DNA of 7,139 nucleotides, taken from Candidatus Woesearchaeota archaeon (GTDB taxonomy: Archaea > Nanobdellota > Nanobdellia > Woesearchaeales > UBA583). Both the position numbers and the translations under genes were made by a program. Shown here piece after piece: positions 1 to 5,524 of the stretch. The DNA lies in NCBI GenBank assembly GCA_007117405.1, contig SKGP01000037.1, positions 1 through 7,139 of the forward strand, in the 5' to 3' direction. Numbering within the stretch: position 1 is the stretch's first letter; each line of letters starts with the position of its first letter. The notes beneath the pieces are model-generated. The model was not told where the DNA came from. It saw nothing but the letters and a program-made list of their open reading frames with translations, and searched no databases.

Positions 1-1
1 A

Positions 2-100
2 CATAATTATGATATTATCTTAGTTATGGGTGTTAAAGAAGAAGGCCTTGGGCTTGCAATAATGAACAGACTCAAAAAAGCAAGTTCAAAAAAATTATAA
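2..100 (+). CDS. C-terminal tail of an unidentified protein (partial, cut by left edge)
   Basis: An open frame enters from the left edge and ends with TAA at 98-100, giving 32 residues. They begin HNYDIILVMGVKEEGLG, continue with a short amphipathic stretch (LAIMNRLKKA) and end in a lysine/serine-rich tail. The pattern of a hydrophobic strand (DIILVMGV), a glycine turn and a basic helix looks like the end of an alpha/beta fold. I do not recognise the family. The open frame, sensible composition and lysine-rich end make it a probable real gene end rather than a chance frame. It converges on the glutaredoxin gene, with only 31 bases of almost pure A/T between the two stop codons. Confidence 0.6.
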   Translation, partial: HNYDIILVMGVKEEGLGLAIMNRLKKASSKKL

Positions 101-102
101 TC

Positions 103-123
103 ATAATATATAATATATAATAT
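103..123. repeat. Three perfect 7-bp tandem repeats in convergent gap
   Basis: ATAATAT occurs three times in a row at 103-109, 110-116 and 117-123, between two convergent stop codons. The array is pure A/T. It may simply be low-complexity spacer DNA, or it may help to end transcription from either side; no hairpin or oligo-T run is evident. Confidence 0.6.
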
Positions 124-131
124 ATTAATCT

Positions 132-383
132 TTACTCGTTGAGCAATTGTTCTAGTTTTCCTTCATTATAAAGCTTATACAAATCATCACAACCACCAAC
201 AAACTTATCACCAATAAATATCTGTGGAACTGAAGTCCATCCTGTCTTTTCAAACAAACTCTCCATATTGCTTTCAATTGAGACATCAATTTCTTCATAA
301 TCTACTTTAAATTTGTCTAAAAGCAATTTTGCCCTTATACAAAAAGGGCATATTTTTTTACTGTAAATTACAACTTTTTTCAT
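132..383 (-). CDS. grxC: Glutaredoxin, Grx3 (GrxC)-like
   Basis: This 83-residue protein is a complete single-domain glutaredoxin, a cytosolic thiol-disulfide oxidoreductase of the thioredoxin fold. The dithiol active site C12-P-F-C15 follows the first strand. The cis-proline motif TSVP with P53 is followed by QIFIG, and the glutathione-binding GG-C-DD motif lies at 63-67. The arrangement matches E. coli Grx3 closely, including the extra cysteine at position 65. The length is normal for the family. It is the second gene of a minus-strand unit: RNase J ends 7 bases upstream, so the two are probably co-transcribed. No strong Shine-Dalgarno sequence precedes the ATG, only a weak GTGA within the end of RNase J. 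Its reductant (glutathione, another low-molecular-weight thiol, or a thioredoxin reductase) cannot be told from this window. The symbol follows similarity to the bacterial protein. Confidence 0.93.
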   Translation of the reverse strand: MKKVVIYSKKICPFCIRAKLLLDKFKVDYEEIDVSIESNMESLFEKTGWTSVPQIFIGDKFVGGCDDLYKLYNEGKLEQLLNE

Positions 384-390
384 TTAAAAA

Positions 391-1734
391 TTATTTCACA
401 TCAATAATTTGTTGATCTGGAATTACCCACAAGTTCTTACCCTGTTCATACCCAAGCTCTTCCGCAAGTTCAATCATACCTTCTTTAAGTCTCACATGTC
501 CGTGAACTGGAACAATGTGCTTAGGATGTATCATTCCTAAAAGGTCTCTGTGGTCTTCCCTTGAAGCATGTCCTGAAACATGTATATCCTTAAACACTTT
601 ACATCTAAATGTATCGAGTTTTGCATCTAAAACTTGTCTTGCCTCAATATTTACTTGAGTTGGAATAACTTCAGATGAAAACACAACTTTATCATTTTCT
701 TTTAATTCGTATGGAGTTCTTCCTTCTGCAATTCTTGACAATACAGCATTTGGTTCTCCTTGGTGTCCAGTACATACAACAATATAATCTTTCTTGTTTT
801 TGTTTATAATCTCAAGCCACTTTCTAACTTCCGCAGGCGTCTCCGCAATTTCAACTCCTTTTTCTTTGAAATCAATTATTCCTGCATTTTTAGCTGCCTT
901 AGCATATTTAGAAATACTTCTACCAAGAAAAACAAGTTTTCTTCCAAGTTCTTGAGTAAGCTCCATAATCGATTTTAGTCTTGTAATATGGGATGCAAAA
1001 GTTGTAATTATAACTCCTTGAGTATTTACAATATCAGTCTCAATAAATATATCTCTAAGCATTTCTTTTACAACAATTTCTGAAAGGGTTTTTCTTTTAA
1101 GATTTGATCTAACAGAATCTACAACTAAAAGTTTTATTCCAATTTCATCAAGTTCTCTTAATCTTTGATAATTAGTTCTCTGACCTAAAGCTGGTCTGTT
1201 GTCAAACTTAAAATCATTAGCATACAAAACAATACCATCTGGAGCATGTATAGCAACTAATGCTGCCTGTGGAATTGAATGTGTTACATTGATAAACTCT
1301 ATTTCTAATCCTGAAGGCAGAGTAAAAGAAGAGTTTACATTAACTTTAATAAACTTGTTTTTTAAAGGACTATCAACACTCCTTGCCGATTTCATTAAAA
1401 CTTTTAAAACTTCAATTGTAAATGGTGTCCCATAAACTGGTGCATGTGGGAAAAGATTTGCCAGATACTGTACTGCCCCAACATGGTCTAGATGTGCATG
1501 AGATACAACAATTGCCTTTACTTTTTCTCTTAATCCATCTAAAATTTTAGGATTTGCGACAATGTCTTTCTCAACCATTTCTTCCAAGCTCATATTGTCA
1601 ACAGCATCGTTGTACAAAACAAGATTGCTCAGTTGAAGACCCATGTCACAAATAATAATATCGTCTCCTATCTCGAAGGCCATCATATTACGGCCAGCTT
1701 CGTCTACGCCACCTACGGCATACATTTTTACCAT
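391..1734 (-). CDS. rnj: Archaeal-type RNase J (metallo-beta-lactamase/beta-CASP ribonuclease)
   Basis: This 447-residue protein is a zinc-dependent beta-CASP ribonuclease. Archaeal relatives are 5'-3' exoribonucleases that act in RNA decay and processing in the cytoplasm. The N-terminal GG-x-DEAGRNM segment (8-18) is typical of the family. The metal site is visible: HAHLDH at 79-84, H152 in THSIPQ, and D174 in ANDFKFD. The beta-CASP region shows motif A (D206 in VVDS), a TGHQGEP loop at 322-328, HVSGHA at 385-390 and PVHGH at 409-413. The protein ends soon after, so it lacks the extra C-terminal domain of bacterial RNase J; this fits the usual archaeal length of about 450. M1 places the conserved GG as in archaeal homologues I recall. 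M4 (ATG ending at 1723) is a possible alternative start and would sit about 27 bases from an A/T-rich box at 1746-1758. It is the first gene of the unit and is followed by glutaredoxin. Confidence 0.95.
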   Translation of the reverse strand: MVKMYAVGGVDEAGRNMMAFEIGDDIIICDMGLQLSNLVLYNDAVDNMSLEEMVEKDIVANPKILDGLREKVKAIVVSHAHLDHVGAVQYLANLFPHAPVYGTPFTIEVLKVLMKSARSVDSPLKNKFIKVNVNSSFTLPSGLEIEFINVTHSIPQAALVAIHAPDGIVLYANDFKFDNRPALGQRTNYQRLRELDEIGIKLLVVDSVRSNLKRKTLSEIVVKEMLRDIFIETDIVNTQGVIITTFASHITRLKSIMELTQELGRKLVFLGRSISKYAKAAKNAGIIDFKEKGVEIAETPAEVRKWLEIINKNKKDYIVVCTGHQGEPNAVLSRIAEGRTPYELKENDKVVFSSEVIPTQVNIEARQVLDAKLDTFRCKVFKDIHVSGHASREDHRDLLGMIHPKHIVPVHGHVRLKEGMIELAEELGYEQGKNLWVIPDQQIIDVK

Positions 1735-1745
1735 TTTTCTAATAA

Positions 1746-1758
1746 TAATTTAATAAAA
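1746..1758 (-). promoter_or_regulatory. Possible TATA-like element for the RNase J-glutaredoxin unit
   Basis: On the minus strand this reads TTTTATTAAATTA. It lies about 18 bases from the first ATG and about 27 from the second in-frame ATG (M4). A second A/T box on the same strand at 1778-1787 (GATAAATATC) would imply a leader of roughly 20-25 bases instead. The choice between them is open, so this call is tentative. Confidence 0.3.
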
Positions 1759-1942
1759 GTAGAAAATAAGACTCCTGATATTTATCCCTAAAAGGATTTA
1801 AAGCTTAAATGTCTAAAAACTTCGATATAAGTATAAATAAAATCACAAAGTCTTTTTTCCTAACCTACAATATATTAGTAACTTATTGTTTATAAAGGTT
1901 TCTTTTAAAACTAAAATTGTACATTAGAGACAAATTACTTTA

Positions 1943-1959
1943 GGAAAATAATTATTTCC
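1943..1959. promoter_or_regulatory. Near-palindrome upstream of the Cys-rich gene pair, possible operator
   Basis: GGAAAATAATTATTTCC is a perfect 16-base palindrome (GGAAATAATTATTTCC) interrupted by one extra A. Its centre lies about 40 bases upstream of the putative TATA element at 1988-2002, where archaeal activators and repressors often bind. It could also fold as a weak RNA hairpin if a transcript starts further upstream, for example from TTTATAAAG near 1889-1897. No regulator gene is visible in the window. Confidence 0.3.
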
Positions 1960-1987
1960 ATTAAAAAACACATAGTAGTAAAAAAAA

Positions 1988-2002
1988 TATTTAATATAAA
2001 AA
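1988..2002 (+). promoter_or_regulatory. Putative TATA element for the Cys-rich gene pair
   Basis: The stretch ATATTTAATATAAAA includes a TATA-like core centred about 21-25 bases before the ATG at 2017. That spacing is compatible with a leaderless or nearly leaderless transcript. The surroundings are so A/T-rich that the exact box is uncertain, and another TATA-like box (TTTATAAAG, about 1889-1897) lies further upstream. Confidence 0.4.
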
Positions 2003-2016
2003 TTATGAAATAAGAT

Positions 2017-2550
2017 ATGAAACATAAAAATAAAACTAATGAAAAAATAATTTTTATTTTATTGATTCTTATAACAACAATACTGATAATTGTAACAATA
2101 TTTAATTTTTTTTATTTAGACAGGGAAGAATTAATTGAAAATGAATTAAATTTAGAAAAAGATTCTCCAGAAATTGTTGAAAAAGTAGAAGATGTATGTT
2201 CTCAATATGAAGGAAACCAATATGAATTTTGTATTATAAAAAATCAAGAATGTTTTGATGATCAATGTTATTTTGAAAAAGCAAATGCAAATCAAGAAGA
2301 AAGAATTTGTTTTGAAATTGAAAATGAAGATTTAAGAGCAGCATGTAGCTCACAAATAATTAGGAATGATATAATTGAAAGATCAATATTGGAATCTAAT
2401 ATCGAGATTTGTGAGGAATTTTCATTTGAGGATTCAATACAACACTGTAGGGATAATTACAATTTTATTCTTGCGTTGACAAATGATGATAAAAGTTTTT
2501 GTGAAATTATAGTTGATGAGGTGATGAAAAATGAATGTAATGAAATTTAG
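2017..2550 (+). CDS. Membrane-anchored Cys-rich helical-repeat protein, function unknown
   Basis: I do not recognise a named family for this 177-residue protein. A short basic N-terminus (1-10) precedes one strongly hydrophobic segment (11-34), which is most simply a signal anchor placing the rest outside the cell. The outer part is acidic, probably helical, and has ten cysteines: 61, 72, 79, 84, 98, 110, 132, 144, 162 and 174. The last six form three pairs with exactly 11 residues between partners (98/110, 132/144, 162/174). Each pair has a similar helix-like filling ending in a short polar stretch before the second cysteine, so it looks like a tandem Cys-pair repeat. The even cysteine count suggests disulfides. 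The gene overlaps the next one by 20 bases, which implies a common transcript and coupled translation. Related repeat proteins seem common in DPANN genomes, but that is recollection, not something tested here. Confidence 0.85.
   Translation: MKHKNKTNEKIIFILLILITTILIIVTIFNFFYLDREELIENELNLEKDSPEIVEKVEDVCSQYEGNQYEFCIIKNQECFDDQCYFEKANANQEERICFEIENEDLRAACSSQIIRNDIIERSILESNIEICEEFSFEDSIQHCRDNYNFILALTNDDKSFCEIIVDEVMKNECNEI
2518..2525 (+). promoter_or_regulatory. Strong Shine-Dalgarno site inside the preceding gene
   Basis: GAGGTGAT is an 8-base match to the complement of the archaeal 16S rRNA 3' end (AUCACCUCC). It lies 5 bases before the ATG at 2531 and 14 before the in-frame ATG at 2540, so it favours 2531 as the start of the secreted protein. 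It lies within the last codons of the upstream gene and is the only strong site of this kind seen before a gene in the window. Confidence 0.8.
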
Positions 2551-4147
2551 TCTTTTTATCTTGATTTTCTTTGGAGTAGTTCTTAGTGCAAATGCCAGTT
2601 TTAATGTATGTAATGTTAATTTAAATGAGCCTTGGTTTGAGATTAATGGTAGCGATGGGAATAGTGTCTTGATTATCGATGATTCAGGAAATATGTATGC
2701 AAGAGGAACTGATAGATTTTTATTTAACAAAAACAGCCTAGAATCATTTGAAGTAGGTTCTGCTTTTTTTAACAGAGTAACTAGCTCTTATTCATCTTTA
2801 TCACAATTGGTTTCCAGTTTTCCAGCAGAGAATGGTTTAATTGTTAGAAATAATGCCGGCGTAGATGTTGGAAAGATAACTGATTCCGGACAAATTCATA
2901 TAGTCGGTTTTGGAGCAGTTCAAGGTCAGCAAGCAGCTTGTCCTGATGATGGATGGCTCTACTGTAACGGTGGTACTAGAGAAAATCGAGATTATTTTTG
3001 TGACATAACAGGAGATAGAAGTGGTAATTGTGAGTATAGTGTTTTGAGTTCTGAAAATTGTTTGACCAAAGCAACTGAGGATACTGATGGAGGAATAAAT
3101 TATTACACTCGTGGAACAGTTACCGATTATATTGGATGTTCAGGAGGTTCGTGCACTTATAATCAATATACAGATGTGTGTACAAGCTCTACTGATTTGA
3201 GAGAATATTATCCGGTTGGTTCTTCACACTCTTCTCAAATCTATGATTGTAGAAATGAAAATTATTATTATTGTTCTGGCTTAACAAGATATCAAGCTCA
3301 ATTTAGCTGCTCGGGTGGTGCATGTTATCTTTCAAATAATCAACCAATACAGACTTGCTCTTCAAGTCCTACACAGACGAGTTATTCTTGTTCATCTTCA
3401 ACTACTCGTGCAATAACCACAACTACATATTCACCACAGTGTAGTCCAAGTGGATGTTCTCAAACATCCTCCACAAGTACATCATATCAAACTTGCCCTA
3501 GTGGACAGGAATGTACTGGTGGTACTTGTGTGGCTTCTTGTGTACCGCAGACCTGCTCATCGCTAGGTTACAATTGCGGAACTCACAATAACGGTTGTGG
3601 CGGAACAATAAGTTGTGGAACATGTCCTTCGGGACAAAACTGTGGGGCTGGTGTGTGTTCACCAATTCCATTTTCTGGACAAGCAATATATGTTGTAGAT
3701 TCAATCAATTCATTTTTAGCAGTTACAGCTGTAGCAGAATGTCCTTCTAACTGGAAGATGGCAGCTTGCTATACTAAATACGGAGATGGTGGAACTGGAA
3801 GTTGGAGTATAAATACTGGGTTATCAGGATCTTTTTCTTGTACATTATATAAAGGAGCAACACCAAGAAGTGCGCAGAGAGTAACAGCTAGAGCTGTATG
3901 TGTTAATACTAATCCTGATGTAACTCAAGCAACTAGTATTTCAGATTCATCAACCCCTGGTTGGGCTATAGCTCAATGTCCTTCAAGTGATTGGAAAATG
4001 GCAGCCTGTTATACTAGGGTTGATTCAAGCGAAAGTTTTTCTATCAATTCAGATTTATCTAATTCTTTTTCTTGTGAGAGATATGAAGGACCAAACCCGA
4101 GAGGTGGACATAGAACTGCAAGAGCAAGTGCATTTTGTATTAGATAA
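2531..4147 (+). CDS. Large secreted Cys-rich modular surface protein
   Basis: This 538-residue protein has a signal peptide (hydrophobic core 6-18, likely cleavage after A20-N-A22) and 36 cysteines, an even number. No second membrane segment or anchor is visible, so it is probably exported and perhaps surface-attached. Regions in order: a beta-rich part (about 35-126) with IDDSGNMYARG-like and DSGQIHIVG-like strands; four degenerate copies of a Cys module, in full copies running C, a TR pair, C, a short turn, C, about 9-12 residues, C (about 144-177, 191-217, 247-276 and 286-322, the second lacking the first Cys); a knot-like CVPQTC...GCGG...CGTCPSGQ stretch (337-376); and two tandem C-terminal domains (about 398-458 and 477-537) sharing CPS-x-WKMAACYT, with four Cys each. 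Modules of this style are frequent in DPANN surface proteins. The C-terminal pair faintly recalls Cys-rich adhesion or PCSK9-type V domains, but I would not assign a function. Confidence 0.88.
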   Translation: MNVMKFSLFILIFFGVVLSANASFNVCNVNLNEPWFEINGSDGNSVLIIDDSGNMYARGTDRFLFNKNSLESFEVGSAFFNRVTSSYSSLSQLVSSFPAENGLIVRNNAGVDVGKITDSGQIHIVGFGAVQGQQAACPDDGWLYCNGGTRENRDYFCDITGDRSGNCEYSVLSSENCLTKATEDTDGGINYYTRGTVTDYIGCSGGSCTYNQYTDVCTSSTDLREYYPVGSSHSSQIYDCRNENYYYCSGLTRYQAQFSCSGGACYLSNNQPIQTCSSSPTQTSYSCSSSTTRAITTTTYSPQCSPSGCSQTSSTSTSYQTCPSGQECTGGTCVASCVPQTCSSLGYNCGTHNNGCGGTISCGTCPSGQNCGAGVCSPIPFSGQAIYVVDSINSFLAVTAVAECPSNWKMAACYTKYGDGGTGSWSINTGLSGSFSCTLYKGATPRSAQRVTARAVCVNTNPDVTQATSISDSSTPGWAIAQCPSSDWKMAACYTRVDSSESFSINSDLSNSFSCERYEGPNPRGGHRTARASAFCIR

Positions 4148-4156
4148 AAATTATTG

Positions 4157-4163
4157 TTTTTTT
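4157..4163 (+). terminator. Oligo-T terminator after the Cys-rich gene pair
   Basis: A run of seven T residues begins 9 bases after the stop codon at 4147. Oligo-T tracts on the coding strand are the main intrinsic termination signal in archaea. No hairpin precedes it; a hairpin follows instead at 4177-4196. Confidence 0.5.
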
Positions 4164-4172
4164 ATTCCTTCG

Positions 4173-4196
4173 AATACCTCATCCTTTAGGGTGGGG
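4173..4196 (+). repeat. Hairpin repeat copy 1 (CATCCTTTAGGGTGG core)
   Basis: The 8-bp stem at 4177-4184 pairs with 4189-4196 (two G.T wobbles) around a TTTA loop. The stretch 4173-4196 matches 21 of 24 positions of copy 2 at 4254-4277, in the same orientation. Hairpins with this sequence are reminiscent of the right-end structures of IS200/IS605-type elements and the 3' end of TnpB guide RNAs. That link is from memory and is not proven by the window, which contains no transposase or TnpB gene. Confidence 0.65.
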
Positions 4197-4222
4197 CTGA
4201 AATGAATATTCTAAGAAATGAC

Positions 4223-4301
4223 CAAAAATCGACATAAAAAAATTTGTGTGTTAAATACTCCATCCTTTAGGGTGGAGATAACACAAATTTGTCGATTTTT
4301 G
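4223..4301. repeat. 79-bp imperfect palindrome containing hairpin copy 2; MITE/PATE-like
   Basis: Outer arms CAAAAATCGAC (4223-4233) and GTCGATTTTTG (4291-4301) are perfect inverted repeats. Next inward, AAATTTGTGT (4240-4249) pairs with ACACAAATTT (4281-4290), leaving a 6-base bulge on the left. The core hairpin is an 8-bp stem 4258-4265/4270-4277 with a TTTA loop, one wobble pair only. The whole can fold into one long interrupted stem on either strand. The likeliest readings are a small palindrome-associated remnant of a transposable element, or a bidirectional terminator, since both outer arms end in a T5 run on the appropriate strand. No target-site duplication is clear. Confidence 0.7.
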
Positions 4302-4319
4302 TTTTATTTAAACTAAAAT

Positions 4320-4327
4320 ATTATAAA
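4320..4327 (+). promoter_or_regulatory. TATA element for the TVP38-like gene
   Basis: ATTATAAA is centred about 29 bases before the ATG at 4353. That spacing suits transcription starting at or a few bases before the ATG. It also argues for ATG 4353 rather than the TTG one codon earlier. Confidence 0.55.
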
Positions 4328-4352
4328 CATTGGATATTCTAAAAATATATTG

Positions 4353-5036
4353 ATGAGAGAGTTGATTCCTAAAAACAAATTTAAAATTTTACTTATAACT
4401 CTCCTTATAATTTTTTTTACTGTATCTTATTTATCAAAAGACATACTTACAGTTGAAAACGCTATAGAAAATAAAGAAACTATAATCATATTTATTGATG
4501 AAAATTATATATTATCAACAATAATATTTTTTATACTATGTATAATTCTAATCAATTCGCCAATACCTCTTGCTGGCTTCTTAAAATTAGTGGGTGGATT
4601 TTTTTTTGGAATTTATATAGGTGCTATATACAATATTTTGGCAACAACTCTTGCGGGAATTGCGGGATTTGCAATAAGTAGATATGCACTAAAAAATACT
4701 TTTCAAAAAATGTACTCAGAAAAACTAAAAAAAATGGAGAATGAAATTAAAATAAACGGTTTTTACTATTTTCTAACTTTAAGACTAATTCTTGTAATAC
4801 CTTATTTTTTCATAAATATATTTGCCGGAATTTCAAAAATTTCAATGAAAAAATATATTGCAAGTACATTTCTTGGAGTAATACCCGCATCGATATTATA
4901 TGCAAATGCTGGTTCTCAACTAGAAAAGATAAACAGTGTAAAGGACATATTTAGTTTTGAGATTTTAATAGCATTTACACTTTTGATTTTATTTTCATTA
5001 ATACCACTAATTTGGAAAAAAATAGTGAAAAAATAA
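4353..5036 (+). CDS. TVP38/TMEM64 (VTT/DedA-superfamily) membrane protein
   Basis: This 227-residue polytopic protein has the core features of the VTT (SNARE-associated) domain family, whose members are linked to lipid scrambling or small-molecule transport in membranes; its substrate is unknown. Hydrophobic segments lie at about 10-27, 53-70, 71-109 (a re-entrant/TM block), 140-160, 168-187 and 200-222. The family pattern is visible: G82-x3-G86-x3-G90 and R110-Y111 in the first half, then F140-x3-R144, P150, N155, AG at 158-159, G175 and P178 in the second. The length is typical. An open frame begins with TTG one codon earlier (4350), but ATG 4353 is preferred. The gene stands alone behind its own promoter, and its TAA is immediately followed by the folA stop on the other strand. 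Confidence 0.85.
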   Translation: MRELIPKNKFKILLITLLIIFFTVSYLSKDILTVENAIENKETIIIFIDENYILSTIIFFILCIILINSPIPLAGFLKLVGGFFFGIYIGAIYNILATTLAGIAGFAISRYALKNTFQKMYSEKLKKMENEIKINGFYYFLTLRLILVIPYFFINIFAGISKISMKKYIASTFLGVIPASILYANAGSQLEKINSVKDIFSFEILIAFTLLILFSLIPLIWKKIVKK

Positions 5037-5522
5037 TTACAGTTTTTTTTTGTATTTTCTAAAAGTAAATTTTTCATAATCTACTTCTTCAATTATATCA
5101 TAGTCACTTTGATTAAATTTAGGAAAAAGTATATCTCCTTCATACTCGCCCTTAACATGGGAGATATAAAGATAATTTGCATTTGATATTGTTTGTTTAT
5201 ATATTGAAGCGCCACCAATTACAAATATCTCTTTCCCAAATTTACTTGATTTAACTAATGCATCCTCAGGAGATTTAGCAAGAAGAACTGACTCTGGCAG
5301 TTGAAAATTAATATCTGAGATTACAATATTTATTCTATTTGGTAAAGGTTTGATTGGCAAGGAATCCCAAGTTTTTTTACCCATTATAACAACTGAATCA
5401 AGAGTTTTTTCTTTGAAAAGTTTGAAATCCTCAGGAATGTACCAGGGTATTTTAAGTCCATTTCCTATAACAAAGTTTTCAGCAACTGCAGCAATTATCG
5501 AATATTTTGGAATTGAAACCAT
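5037..5522 (-). CDS. folA: Dihydrofolate reductase
   Basis: This 161-residue protein is a standard-size DHFR, which reduces dihydrofolate to tetrahydrofolate with NADPH in the cytosol. The N-terminal IIAAVAEN-x-VIG strand and loop (9-20), the W27-Y-I-P-E-D32 active-site segment (D32 is the catalytic acid), the VIMGKKTW cofactor motif (45-52), LPNR with R63 (folate carboxylate), and VIGGASIY (101-108, nucleotide-binding GG) are all present, so it should be active. It starts 2 bases after the stop of thyA on the same strand, so it is the second gene of a dTMP operon and probably translated by coupling. Its stop abuts the stop of the convergent TVP38-like gene with no spacer, so any 3' untranslated region must run into that gene's antisense strand. 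Confidence 0.96.
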   Translation of the reverse strand: MVSIPKYSIIAAVAENFVIGNGLKIPWYIPEDFKLFKEKTLDSVVIMGKKTWDSLPIKPLPNRINIVISDINFQLPESVLLAKSPEDALVKSSKFGKEIFVIGGASIYKQTISNANYLYISHVKGEYEGDILFPKFNQSDYDIIEEVDYEKFTFRKYKKKL

Positions 5523-5524
5523 TT

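Noticed and set aside
760..1435. Two open frames on the plus strand (760-978 and 1199-1435)
   Set aside because: They lie antisense inside the RNase J gene, have no family motifs, and RNase J is intact and certain there.
1784..1800. Possible third copy of the CCTTTAGGG hairpin (minus strand TCCTTTTAGGGAT)
   Set aside because: The loop differs, the stem is only about four pairs and flanking bases do not match the two copies near 4173 and 4254; likely chance in A/T-rich DNA.
1735..2016. A small RNA or tRNA gene in the divergent gap
   Set aside because: I found no cloverleaf, no C/D or H/ACA box pattern and no G/C-rich island, which a structured RNA in such an A/T-rich genome would usually show.
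2434..2730. Minus-strand open frame across the junction of the two Cys-rich genes
   Set aside because: It is antisense to two supported genes with export signals and a strong Shine-Dalgarno site; its own translation shows no recognisable domain.
3498..4205. Minus-strand frame 3498-3704 and plus-strand frame 3987-4205
   Set aside because: Both are out-of-frame shadows of the secreted Cys-rich protein, whose duplicated domain reads cleanly in the main frame to its stop.
4173..4301. CRISPR array
   Set aside because: There are only two hairpin copies with one interval, the second embedded in a palindrome, and no cas gene; this is not a repeat-spacer series.
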